NCBI GenBank assembly: GCA_002438845.1
Contig: DJRG01000091.1
Span: 1 to 28,865 of the forward strand
Source: Bacteroidales bacterium UBA6366
GTDB taxonomy: Bacteria > Bacteroidota > Bacteroidia > Bacteroidales > UBA932
DNA: 28,865 nucleotides
Direction of reading: 5' to 3'
The notes under the pieces are model-generated. The model was given only the letters and a program-made list of their open reading frames with translations. It did no database searches and was not told the DNA's origin. Numbering within the stretch: position 1 is the stretch's first letter; every line of letters begins with the position of its first letter. This document shows positions 7,097-16,800 of the stretch, piece after piece. The position numbers were made by a program, and so were the translations under genes.

Positions 7097-8083
7097 ATGT
7101 TTTTTAATGAAAAGAGACAAGAGCTCGCTCCGTTCGTGAGTCTGCGGAGCGACGTAGGATTCAAGGCCGTGTTCGCAGACAAGAACAACAAGGACATCCT
7201 CATCGGGGTGCTGAACCAGATCCTGCCTCCCGAGGCGAGGATCGAGGACATCAAGGAATATTCCGACCGCGAGCAGCAAAGGGATGTTACCTATGGGAAG
7301 AAGACCGTGCTTGATCTGGTCTGCGTGGACAAGGAGGACAGGACGTTTGTCGTGGAGATGCAGGCCTCCGAGGAAGACTACTTCTTCGAAAGGTGCGTCT
7401 ATTATGCATCAGGGCTCTACCATCTGGAATTGTCGGACGGGGAACGGTACAAGGGGCTGCGCCCGGTCTATGTGGTGTCGTTCCTGAACTATCGCCTTAA
7501 GCACGACGACGAGTCCCTTTGGGACACCGACAACTTCATCTCCTACTGGCAATTCACAGAAAAACGCACCGGAATGGTTGCGGATCAGACAATTAGTATT
7601 ATATTTGTGGAGATGGCACTGTTCACCAAGACGCTGGAGGAGTGCGTGACGGAGTTCGACAGGATGTTCTACATATTCATGAACAGCGGTGGTTTTCTGA
7701 AAATCCCTGAGTGGATAGAGGAAACCGGAGGAATCTCCAGACGGCTCGCTGAGGCGTGCGAGGTGGCGGCGTTCGACAAGAAGAAGAAACTTAAATACAA
7801 GATTGACAAGATGAACGAGTGGGACATTCTGGCGCAGCGGGAATTTGCTGAGCGCAAGGGCTTCGAGGCGGGATACGCTGACGGAGAAGCCAAGGGACTG
7901 GCTGACGGGACTGCCGAGGGTTTGGCTAAAGGTAAGGCTGAAGGTTTAGCCGAAGGACTTGCCGAAGGAGAGATCAAAGGCAGGCTCGAAGTGGCCAAAG
8001 CTCTGCTTTCCAGCGGTATGCCGATCGAACAGATTGAACTGTACACAAGGCTTTCCAAAGAACAAATTGCATCAATTCAGTAA
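7097..8083 (+). CDS. Rpn/PDDEXK_2-family putative nuclease-transposase
   Basis: A 328-residue member of the Rpn (recombination-promoting nuclease)/PD-(D/E)XK transposase-like family common in Bacteroidota. The N terminus reads SLRSDVGFKAVFADKNNKDIL, typical of the group. The nuclease core is visible as Asp73 in TVLDLVCVD and Glu87-Met-Gln89 in VVEMQ, a D...ExQ variant of D...ExK. Residues 255-295 carry a glycine every fourth residue (AEGL, AKGK, ADGT units), which is frequent near the C terminus of this family. The last 20 residues look like a small helical segment (IEQIELYTRLSKEQIASI). No partner transposon ends are visible. Family members promote RecA-independent recombination in Escherichia coli; activity here is inferred. 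Confidence 0.85.
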   Translation: MFFNEKRQELAPFVSLRSDVGFKAVFADKNNKDILIGVLNQILPPEARIEDIKEYSDREQQRDVTYGKKTVLDLVCVDKEDRTFVVEMQASEEDYFFERCVYYASGLYHLELSDGERYKGLRPVYVVSFLNYRLKHDDESLWDTDNFISYWQFTEKRTGMVADQTISIIFVEMALFTKTLEECVTEFDRMFYIFMNSGGFLKIPEWIEETGGISRRLAEACEVAAFDKKKKLKYKIDKMNEWDILAQREFAERKGFEAGYADGEAKGLADGTAEGLAKGKAEGLAEGLAEGEIKGRLEVAKALLSSGMPIEQIELYTRLSKEQIASIQ

Positions 8084-8116
8084 AAGCCACTTGAATATAA
8101 GTGAGCAATAATATGC

Positions 8117-8156
8117 AAACGTGGCTATCCTACGAAAGGAGGGGGTGGCCACGTTT
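8117..8156 (+). terminator. Hairpin terminator after the Rpn-family gene
   Basis: AAACGTGGC (8117-8125) pairs perfectly with GCCACGTTT (8148-8156). The 22-base interior contains TCCT/AGGA that can pair as an inner stem. It is followed by ATTATACTT rather than a clean T-run, so termination is likely but not certain. Confidence 0.5.
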
Positions 8157-8218
8157 ATTATACTTCTCTGTGACGTCCGCACATGGGTGTGATCTGCCAG
8201 GGAAGACATCAGGCACCA

Positions 8219-8230
8219 TATTTGCAAATA
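8219..8230. promoter_or_regulatory. Perfect 12-bp palindrome upstream of the lipocalin gene
   Basis: TATTTGCAAATA is fully self-complementary and lies 42 bp before the lipocalin start at 8273. It could be an operator or overlap the promoter. No exact TAnnTTTG box was found here. Confidence 0.3.
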
Positions 8231-8272
8231 ACTGACTGTCCAATAATTACAATAACATTAAAACCTAAAATC

Positions 8273-8806
8273 ATGCAAAGTTTCCTAAAATTGTTGGCAG
8301 TGATGTCCGCATCAGCATTGCTCCCTATGTCTCTTCACGCAGGCAAGATCGACAACACCCCCGTCGCCAAGCTTGATCTCTCACGCTATCTCGGAACATG
8401 GTACGAAATCGCCAGATACGACCACTCCTTTGAAAGAGGAATGACCGATGTCCGCGCTGAATATGTACTCCGGGATGACGGCAAGATCGAAGTCCTGAAT
8501 TCAGGGTGGTTGGACGGGAAATCAAAGACAGCCCACGGCAAGGCCAAACAGCCGGATCCGGAAGCCGCCCCCGCCCTGTTAAGAGTGTCCTTCTTCATGT
8601 TCTTCTATTCCGACTACAGGATTCTGATGATTGACGATGACTACACCACCGCCCTCGTGGGAAGTTCAAACGACAGCTACCTCTGGATTCTGTCCCGTAC
8701 CCCAAGCCCATCCCAAGACACTATCAACAAGTACGTCGCCGAGGCCAGACAGCGTGGCTACGACACCACCCGTCTCATCAAGGTGCCGCAAAGCCGTAAC
8801 CGATGA
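8273..8806 (+). CDS. Secreted lipocalin (Blc-like)
   Basis: A 177-residue protein with a Sec signal peptide (about 1-22, MQSFLKLLAVMSASALLPMS then LHA before the mature GK). The mature part begins with the lipocalin hallmark YLGTWYEIARYDHSFERGM and has further family features (AEYVLRDDGKIEVLN, SYLWILSRTPSPS). Bacterial lipocalins bind lipids such as lysophospholipids or fatty acids in the envelope and help with membrane stress or repair. There is no lipobox Cys, so unlike Escherichia coli Blc it is probably soluble in the periplasm. The open frame extends back to 8183, but the ATG at 8273 is chosen because it starts the signal peptide. It is monocistronic, bounded by a hairpin upstream and a strong terminator downstream. 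Confidence 0.9.
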   Translation: MQSFLKLLAVMSASALLPMSLHAGKIDNTPVAKLDLSRYLGTWYEIARYDHSFERGMTDVRAEYVLRDDGKIEVLNSGWLDGKSKTAHGKAKQPDPEAAPALLRVSFFMFFYSDYRILMIDDDYTTALVGSSNDSYLWILSRTPSPSQDTINKYVAEARQRGYDTTRLIKVPQSRNR

Positions 8807-8844
8807 ATCGAAAAACGTCCGCAATAAGCCCAATATGTAATTGA

Positions 8845-8880
8845 GAAGGCTTCCGGAACGATTCCGGAAGCCTTCTTTTC
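8845..8880 (+). terminator. Strong rho-independent terminator of the lipocalin gene
   Basis: GAAGGCTTCCGGAA (8845-8858) and TTCCGGAAGCCTTC (8862-8875) form a perfect 14-bp stem with a 3-base loop, followed by TTTT on the plus strand. In the other direction the hairpin lies 27 bp beyond the stop of the BACON lipoprotein gene but lacks a T-run, so it may only partly stop that transcript. Confidence 0.9.
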
Positions 8881-8901
8881 TATTATTATGACACCATCGG
8901 G

Positions 8902-11901
8902 TTACTTGGATATCCTGATATTGTCAATATGCCAGCGATGAGCACCGGAAACCTTAAAGTTATATGCTCCTGTATCTTTATTCAAGACATTGGTGTACAC
9001 AAGAATGAATCGGGTATCTTGATCTATGCCGTTAGCCTTGACAGCAGCATGAGTCCAAAACATCTCACCTTGATTTTGTGTGTTGCTTAAGGCTTCGCTG
9101 TACTTGGTTCCATTTTCAAAAGAGCCATTTCCAACAATGACAACAGTCAATGTGACTGGATCTATCTTGCCTGATCCTTGAACATGAGCGCACCAATCAA
9201 ACTCAAGCACAACGTCCGTAGAAGAAGATAATGATGCCACAGCAGGCAATTTGAGAGCGGTATGAACACTGGTTTTGCCTAACTTCAAATAAGTGTCTTG
9301 AGGATAAACGACCTTACCTCCCGAATTCAAATCTTCATAGCCTGCCGCTTTGATAGCGGTCGGGAACTTGGACTTAAATGGCTCCGTTGTATATATGTTC
9401 GGAGCGTTTGCCCCAGACGCTGCTTTGAAATCATCAGGATGGCCTGTCACTGCGTTACCCACGTGATTCTTCGGATTAGCCTCGTTGTATTCCGCAATCA
9501 TCGGAGACAGCCAGCTGAAGTCATCGAAGAACATCGTTGTCATAGCCGAACCAAGCTGAAGTACTGTATATGTGTACTTATAAGAGTACTCATCATTCTC
9601 GAACACGACTTTAACATCACGGAAAGAGCCCGAGTTCGCAGGAATGGTCACTTCAAAGTCATATTTTCCGGCCTTGATCTCATTAGTCGGGAGAGTAATG
9701 ACATCTGATGACACCTTGGCGTCCACGTTAGCCACAATATGCACAGCAACCTTGGTCGCCTCAGCAGGAAGCGCGGAAATCTTGTCGATCGTCATGACGA
9801 TGTTTGGCTCAAACTTGGCCTGCTTAACCGTAAGGACAGACTCAATGTTGCCTTTGTAAAAGCGGATTGTTCCGACACGGTCAGCGCCCGTGAGATTCGG
9901 CTCGGCCTTGAATGTCTTGACTGTCGTCTCAACCATAGCCCTGGTGGCAGGAACTTCTACTTCCTTGATCCATGCATCCTTGATTTCTGTCTCGAAATCG
10001 ACATTCGCCTGAACCTTGGCCATGAACTCAGCTCCCTGACCAATAACCTCGACACTGTTGCCTGACGAGATGCTGATCAGTGGTTCAAGCTCTCCACCAG
10101 CGGCGGACTGAACAATATGAATGTTCTTTCTGGTGTCCGCAGAGGCAACTGTAAGGACTGCATGACGCAATGTAGTAATATTGCTTGGCTCACAAGTAAC
10201 AGTGACCGTGGTTTCCGCAAATGCTTCTCCTTCGGAGACATCGACAGAGAACCAATCCGCCTCCTTAATGAGAGTCCATGGATTATCGGATTGAATCGTC
10301 AGTTTGTATGAATCAACCGGATTACCTTCAAAAGTGACAACCTCATCAGAAACCTTCACTTTCGCATAAACCGGATCCGAGTATGGTATTGCGGAATCCT
10401 TGATCTTGATGTTGTCAAGATGCCAACGCTGCTGGTCCGGTACAACAGAAGCATATTCAGCAGGGCGAATGATGATACGTGTGGTGTTGTTCACACCTTT
10501 GGCTGTCACAGACGCATGCTGCCATTCAATGTGTCCCTTCTCCTGAGTTGTCACAAACGGATCACTGATCTTTGTACCGTTGTCAAAAGTACCGGCCCCC
10601 TCAAGCTCAACAACAATCTGAACTTTGTCAATGTTGCCACCGCCGGTCATGTGGGCCGCCCAATCAAAATCTATGTCAACATTGATAAGTTCATCACCTT
10701 TGAACTTCTGCTTCGGGAGTTTCAGTCCATTGTTATTATTTTCAGTCGCTTTGCTGGATTTGCCTAACTTCCAATAATACTTCTGAGCGTATATTACTTT
10801 TTGTTCAGGATTAAGATCCTCGTAACCTCTTTCTATCAATGCGTTCAGCAGAGGTTTCAGAGCCGAGTTGCTTCTAAGGTTAGGAGCCTCAGCACCAGCA
10901 CTGTTCTCGCCAATGGAATCACCGACCTTTACACCAGAAGCGTCAATATAGGATTTCATCCAAGAGAAGTCATCGTAGAAGTAAGCCTTGAGGTTATCGT
11001 TGATGCCATTATCCTGAACATCTGTAACCGCAAGTGTGACAGTTCCGTCAGCAAGGCCAAGGAAATATGCCTTGACTGAGATGTTGTGCATGTTTATAGC
11101 ATCAAGGTCAACTCCACCTTCCCTGGTGTCCAAAAGAGTTATGGCAACAGGGACAGACTGCTCAAATTTAAGATCATGGCCAAGGAGACCAGCATCAACA
11201 GAAACATAGTTGACTGAGCCAGCCTTGGAAGGGTCAAGATTGGAAAGGAGGTCCACCGGTTCAGGATGCTTTACCTCAGAGTTTGACTTGACCGTTATTT
11301 CACCGGCAACGAGAGCGGCGCCACCATAAAGAGTAACTTTTTCTCCTGCGATGAACACTTTGTCGCCAAGAGCGATATCTTCCTTGTATGAGACATAGAT
11401 AGAACCACTTTCATCGGTCGCCACAAATCCATCAGAAGTCAATGCCACTATCTGCGCCTCGGCTACTTTGGCATATTCTCCGTCCTGAAGCTCTCGCACA
11501 GCGGAGATAGGCATTTCAGAAACACCAAAATAGTTGTCGCCTTTTTGATAGATTACAGAACGGATGGAATAGCCCCTGCTATTAGCGATAGTAAGAGTTC
11601 CCTCGCGCGGAGCGTTGAGTATGCCATTTATAACATTATCTTCAACACTTACGTTCACTTTTACAGTGTTGGTTCCGGAAGTCGGATCGACAGTGATCCA
11701 GTCTGCGTCCACATCAACGAACCAAGAGTCATCTGATGCGATGGTCAGCTGTTGAGGCTCGGAGCCAATGGCTTCGAAAGTAAGGCTAGACTCAGACAGA
11801 AGGGCACTTGGCTTCACAAGCTCGTCCTGACCGCAACCAAACACCGGCAGTGCGATGACAGCGGCGGCGCAGAGTCTTAATATATTCTTAAATAGTTTCA
11901 T
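8902..11901 (-). CDS. Surface lipoprotein with BACON, OB-fold-like and duplicated C-terminal modules
   Basis: A 999-residue lipoprotein, last gene of the SusC-SusD operon and 23 bp after susD. The signal peptide ends at LPVFGC (Cys23), followed by GQDE, which resembles the Bacteroidota surface-export signal. Visible parts: BACON-like domain about 37-120; a region about 125-300 resembling DUF5689/OB-fold modules; module A about 306-503 (DDFSW to RWHLDNIKI); BACON-like domains about 508-600 and 605-700, and perhaps 705-785; module B about 788-999 (DDFSW to RWHIDNIRI). Modules A and B are clearly homologous and look like beta-sandwich binding domains. No catalytic motif was seen, so it probably binds the substrate at the surface for SusCD. 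BACON domains are linked to glycan or mucin binding; the OB-like part leaves nucleic acid possible. Confidence 0.82.
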   Translation of the reverse strand: MKLFKNILRLCAAAVIALPVFGCGQDELVKPSALLSESSLTFEAIGSEPQQLTIASDDSWFVDVDADWITVDPTSGTNTVKVNVSVEDNVINGILNAPREGTLTIANSRGYSIRSVIYQKGDNYFGVSEMPISAVRELQDGEYAKVAEAQIVALTSDGFVATDESGSIYVSYKEDIALGDKVFIAGEKVTLYGGAALVAGEITVKSNSEVKHPEPVDLLSNLDPSKAGSVNYVSVDAGLLGHDLKFEQSVPVAITLLDTREGGVDLDAINMHNISVKAYFLGLADGTVTLAVTDVQDNGINDNLKAYFYDDFSWMKSYIDASGVKVGDSIGENSAGAEAPNLRSNSALKPLLNALIERGYEDLNPEQKVIYAQKYYWKLGKSSKATENNNNGLKLPKQKFKGDELINVDIDFDWAAHMTGGGNIDKVQIVVELEGAGTFDNGTKISDPFVTTQEKGHIEWQHASVTAKGVNNTTRIIIRPAEYASVVPDQQRWHLDNIKIKDSAIPYSDPVYAKVKVSDEVVTFEGNPVDSYKLTIQSDNPWTLIKEADWFSVDVSEGEAFAETTVTVTCEPSNITTLRHAVLTVASADTRKNIHIVQSAAGGELEPLISISSGNSVEVIGQGAEFMAKVQANVDFETEIKDAWIKEVEVPATRAMVETTVKTFKAEPNLTGADRVGTIRFYKGNIESVLTVKQAKFEPNIVMTIDKISALPAEATKVAVHIVANVDAKVSSDVITLPTNEIKAGKYDFEVTIPANSGSFRDVKVVFENDEYSYKYTYTVLQLGSAMTTMFFDDFSWLSPMIAEYNEANPKNHVGNAVTGHPDDFKAASGANAPNIYTTEPFKSKFPTAIKAAGYEDLNSGGKVVYPQDTYLKLGKTSVHTALKLPAVASLSSSTDVVLEFDWCAHVQGSGKIDPVTLTVVIVGNGSFENGTKYSEALSNTQNQGEMFWTHAAVKANGIDQDTRFILVYTNVLNKDTGAYNFKVSGAHRWHIDNIRISK

Positions 11902-11924
11902 AATATCAAAGTTTGTTCAACTTG

Positions 11925-13817
11925 TTAGTTGTTCCCGTTATCAGTGTCCTCGCCGGTTGAACCACCGGAGGAAAGACCGTCATTCCAGCCAGGGTTCTGG
12001 GCAAGGTTCATATTCAGCTGCCTGTCTCCTACAGGAATCGGATAGAGATAGTCCCTGTTCTCGTCAAAGACCCTCTTGTCATTATACTTGCGGTGATACT
12101 CCATAAATCCATGATCCAAGTCGCTAAGAACAACACCGTTGGAATAGCTGACATAATTGTCGCCAATGGTGATCTCTTGAATCTGGAAAGAAGGGATGGT
12201 GAAGTCTTCTCCGTATTTATTCTCCAATTCCTCCAAAACAGCCGGATCTTCTTTAGATGTATTGTACAAATAAACATCCGGTATCCCATCACCAGTAAGA
12301 TCGTAAGTGCCAGGAGCAGGGAAATACATACCACGAAGAGGCTGGGTATAGCACTGACCTTCCTTCCATCTTCTGATGTCGTCCCAACGGCTGCTGAACT
12401 CAATGCAAAGCTCGATTGTCCTCTCACGGCGGACTTCGAGAATCTGAGCCATATTGACAGGATTTACTTGCTTCAAGTTAAGATAGCCGTAATTGTCTGA
12501 TATAAGGAATGGGTCAACTGTAAGGCCGTCGAGTTTGAGGTGAGGCATGCCGGCCCTGTCACGAAGCTTGTTGATAGTATTATCAACATCATCCTGTGAA
12601 AGAATGTTCAGTTCTGCCTTGGCCTCAGCGAAAATCAAGTAAGCCTCAGCGAGACGATAGACCGGGAGATCGTTGTATGACATATCGGCTCTCTGGGCGG
12701 TAGGAATCGACTCGTCCATCACATACTTGTCAATCTGGAAACCAGTGGCTGTGCCTTCCTTAAGATTAGGACCACATGAAGTACCACCGTTCGTTGTAGT
12801 CCTGACATATGAAGGCAATCTCACGATCTTCCCGAGACGAGGGTCTCTGTCCTTCATCTCGTCAACAAACGTCATGGTCTCCCAACCATCCTTGTCTGAG
12901 AAACGAGAGCCATCCTTCATAAGGAAACTGTCAACGAATTTCTTGGAAAACCCGGCTCCTCTTTCAATGGCGTACTGAGTCCCGTTGTGATAACGTCCGA
13001 TAGACTGGTCAAACTTAACGGCAAGGATGAACTCATTCACGTCAGCGTTCTCTTCTCTGAAAAGAGTTCCATAATCAGGAGCAAGTTTGTAAATGCCGCT
13101 GCTCATCACCTTCTCTGCCGCCTCATAAGCAAGCTTGAGGTAGTCATCGGCGGACCTTCCGTCAGAATAGGAGATGCCATGATACTTCCGATAAGTTCCC
13201 TCAAAGAGACAGAACTGAGCCTTGAGCATATAAGCGGCCCACTTGTTCACACGGTAAGTGCTGACACCGGATGGAAGGCCCTCAATGGCTGCGTCAATGT
13301 CCTCTATCATGTGTGACATGACATATTCACGGCTGTCGCGAGGTTTGTACAGATCCTCGTCAGTTGATCCAGGTTCCTTATCGTACCAAGGGACATCACC
13401 GAAAGTCTTCACCTTCTCGAAATAGAACTTCGCACGGAAGAATTTGGCCAAGGCAGTGTACTGTCTGACCACAGCCTCATCGTCGCATTTGTCCATGTTT
13501 CCGAGCATGGTATTGATCTTGCGAAGAACTTTCCAGTTCCATCCTCCGGTTCCTTCACCGGTAGGGACAGTACGGGTGTAGCCCATCAGTTCATCCGCCA
13601 AAGCACCTTTTGTGAAGACGAGATCGGACACATCATCATAAGGAGTATTGGCAAACAAACTGGCATAAAATGAGTTAGAGAACAATTTCATATCGTTCTC
13701 GTTGCGGAAGTAATTCTCCGGCGCGAGTTTTGACTGTGGTGTCTTGTCAAGGAAATCACAAGATGTGACAGTCAAGGCAAGGATCAAGATAGGTAAAATA
13801 TATTTTTTCATATTCAT
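11925..13817 (-). CDS. SusD/RagB-family outer-membrane nutrient-binding lipoprotein
   Basis: A 630-residue SusD-like protein, the lid of the SusC channel at the cell surface. The signal peptide ends in LTVTSC with Cys20, followed by the characteristic DFLDKTPQSKLAPENYF start. TPR-like helical regions (AEAYLIFAEAKAELN, NKLRDRAGMPHL) and the RRERTIELCIEFSSRWDDIRRW signature near the C-terminal third are typical of the family. It begins 13 bp after susC and ends 23 bp before the BACON lipoprotein gene, so the three form one operon. The second Met (MKKYILPI) two codons in is an equally good start. The ligand cannot be read from sequence. The context (phosphoesterase, GlpT-like transporter) suggests a phosphoester compound, which is inference. 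Confidence 0.95.
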   Translation of the reverse strand: MNMKKYILPILILALTVTSCDFLDKTPQSKLAPENYFRNENDMKLFSNSFYASLFANTPYDDVSDLVFTKGALADELMGYTRTVPTGEGTGGWNWKVLRKINTMLGNMDKCDDEAVVRQYTALAKFFRAKFYFEKVKTFGDVPWYDKEPGSTDEDLYKPRDSREYVMSHMIEDIDAAIEGLPSGVSTYRVNKWAAYMLKAQFCLFEGTYRKYHGISYSDGRSADDYLKLAYEAAEKVMSSGIYKLAPDYGTLFREENADVNEFILAVKFDQSIGRYHNGTQYAIERGAGFSKKFVDSFLMKDGSRFSDKDGWETMTFVDEMKDRDPRLGKIVRLPSYVRTTTNGGTSCGPNLKEGTATGFQIDKYVMDESIPTAQRADMSYNDLPVYRLAEAYLIFAEAKAELNILSQDDVDNTINKLRDRAGMPHLKLDGLTVDPFLISDNYGYLNLKQVNPVNMAQILEVRRERTIELCIEFSSRWDDIRRWKEGQCYTQPLRGMYFPAPGTYDLTGDGIPDVYLYNTSKEDPAVLEELENKYGEDFTIPSFQIQEITIGDNYVSYSNGVVLSDLDHGFMEYHRKYNDKRVFDENRDYLYPIPVGDRQLNMNLAQNPGWNDGLSSGGSTGEDTDNGNN

Positions 13818-13830
13818 AATTCCTCCCTTA

Positions 13831-16800
13831 TTAGAAAGTGATGTCTACACCAAACATAAGAGTTTTCTGCCAAGGGTACGCAGCGGCGTCAGACGCGTCA
13901 CCGTTCTTGTACACTCCGTTTCCGTCGACATCTGTTTTACGACGGTATGCGGACTCCGGATCAAGATATTTAGTATGCTTCTTGAGAGGTGACCAATATG
14001 CGAGATTCTCGCCTGAGAAATAGAAACGAACCTTATCAACATGGATCAGTTGGGTCAATTTTTTAGGAACCGTGTAACCCACCGTTAGGTTCTTGAATCT
14101 CAGGTATCGGATGTTCTGAAGGTAACGGCTGTTGATAAGTTTAAGTTCACCACCGGTTGAAGAATAACCTCTTGCCCTTGGGAAATAAGCGTCCGGATTC
14201 TCCTCTGACCAGACATTCCGCATGAAATCACGCGGCTGGAAAGTCGTCACGTAAGGATACGAGTAAGGTCCCCAGAAGGAAATGTTCATTCCAGCCGGAT
14301 ACCAGTAATGATTGCCTGTCCCTTGGAAGAAAGCCGAAATGTCAAAGCCTTTCCAGTCAAAAGCGACGTTGATTCCGTACATAAGGCTTGGAAGCTGGTT
14401 TCCAAGAATCTTACGGTCTCCCGGATCCTTCACAGTATTGCTTCCGTAAGAAAGCTGATTGATTCCGTTAGGACCGCTCTGGTCGTTGTCCAGATCCACA
14501 TAGCGAAGATCACCGGCAAGGAAACCACCCCTCATTCGTCCGTTGCCAATCAATGTGAGAGCGTCCAAAACGTTATTCTGATAGTCCTGCGCTTCTTCGT
14601 CCGTGGCGAACAAACCGTCAACAACGAACCCCCAAAGTTCACCGATTCTCTGCCCCACATAGTAGTCGTTAAGGCGCTTGTCAGGGTTGTTGGCGTATCT
14701 TGTTATGTGAGAGACATAGTCACTGAGAGATCCCCTGACACTGTAATTGAAAGTGCTTCCGGCAAGTTTGAAAGAATCCCTCCACCCGAGTGAAATCTCA
14801 TAGCCTTTAGTACGCAAGTCAGCCGAATTCTCTTTAGGAGCGGTCTCGCCGTAAACGCTTGGAAGGGCGTTGCCCTTGACCAGCATGTTCTTTGTATCCC
14901 TTATGTAAGCTTCAGCAGTGAAATCAAGTCTGCTTCTGAACATCGAGACATCGACACCGACATTGTACTGCTGTGATGTTTCCCAAGTAAGTGAGCTTGA
15001 GTTCGGAGCTGAAATGTCAGCTTTTGTCGCCTTTGACGTGCCCTCTCCGAAAGTGTAGTTCATATTGGACAACGAGATAGTACGCATGTAGGCAAAGTCA
15101 GACACGTTCTGGTTACCAAGCGAGCCGAATGAAGCGCGGAGCTTAAGATTGTTCACCTTATCCTTGAGAGACTCAAAGAACGGTTCTTCAGAAACACGCC
15201 ATCCCGCCGATGCCGAAGGGAAAAATCCCCAACGATGCCCTTTGGCGAAACGTGACGTTCCGTCATAACGTCCGGAAGCCTCGAAAAGGTAACGTCCTTT
15301 GTAGTCATAGTTAAGACGACCGAAGAATCCCATAAGGGCATATTCACTCTGGCCACCATCCAGTTCTATGATTTTAGCGCCGCTTGCATCAGGAATGATA
15401 AGAGCGAAATCGTTGAGATACTCATCTGACAGATTCTTTCCAGTTTCCTTAACGTTCTTGTAGTGATAAGTCTCAAAATTGAAACCACCCATCACCTTTA
15501 GATTGTGTGCGTCATTAAAACTGTTTTCATATGTGCCGAAAACATTACCTGACAAATATTCGTAATTTCTGTTGCGCTCAACCAGTTTGTCTTCGCCGAT
15601 ACCTGTAGAATATACTCCTGTAACGCCCGGACGGATCCCATAAGGTACATTGGTCTGACGATGCATCTCATCCCGCCTGACCATCCTGTAAGTAAAGTTG
15701 GCCGTGACATTGAATTGTTTGACAGGAGTGAACACCAACTCTGATGTGTTGGTGAAATTGAATTTCTTGTCATAATTCTTATGCTTTCCCATGGCGAAAA
15801 TAATATGGCGTCCGTTTGCCACATTATATTTCGTGTTGATCATAGGGTTGGCATACAATCCTGTTCCATCCGGATTAAACAATGGCAAAGAAGCAGGATT
15901 ATGACGAAGGTTGCGGTAGACATCCTGAATGTCATCACCTCCGATCCAAGAGTACTTCGAAGAATAGAAGGATGTGTTGTTGGAGAACCTGAGCACCTTG
16001 TTAAGTTTCGCATCGATCTTGGCCCTGAGGTTGTACTTTTTGAACACATCCGGCTCTGTGGCTTTCATGATACCTGTCTGACGGTCATATCCACCAGAGA
16101 CAAAATACTTGATGTTCTTGCTGCCTCCACTGATGGAGACATTCTGCTGCTGGACAGGATGTTCGTCCCTGAACATTTCGTGATACCAGTCTGTGTTGCA
16201 GTAGTAAACCCACTGTTCCTGTCCTCCACGGACGTCTTTTATTACCCACGGACGATCAGGATTCTCGGTCTTGTCATTCACACGGGCAAGAAGCTCAATC
16301 ATATCCGCATCCGTATAATGGGTATAATTGCTGCCCTCCGAAGCGCTCCAAAATTTGTCAAGGGTATAGACTGACCAGTACCCCCTGCTCTCATAATTGG
16401 TGGAAGTGGTAGGCTCCTCCCATCCCCAGCGACCATTGTAACGAATAGTAGCCTTGCCATCCTCGGCTGCTCCATTCTTTGTGGTGACGAGAATCACACC
16501 GTATGCGGCACGAGCGCCATAGACGGCGGCAGCGGCGGCGTCCTTGATGACAGAAATGCTCTCAACGTCATTCGGGTTGACATCCTCAAGATCGCCCAAA
16601 GCGCCATCTATCATCACAATAGGATCCGCACCGTTGATGGATGTGAATCCACGGATGTTCAGTTTACCTGTACTTCCAGGGTTTCCGGACTGAGTTGTGA
16701 TGTTAAGTCCCGGAACGGAACCCTGAAGCATGGTGACAAGATTGTGAGCCGAACGGTCCTTGAGTTCCTTGTCACCAACGACTGAAATAGCACCGGTCAG

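Noticed and set aside
8183..8272. N-terminal extension of the lipocalin
   Set aside because: The extension is not signal-like and overlaps the AT-rich upstream region; the ATG at 8273 starts a proper signal peptide.
14308..16374. Long plus-strand reading frames inside the susC gene
   Set aside because: They are antisense shadows of a clearly coding gene, without recognisable motifs.
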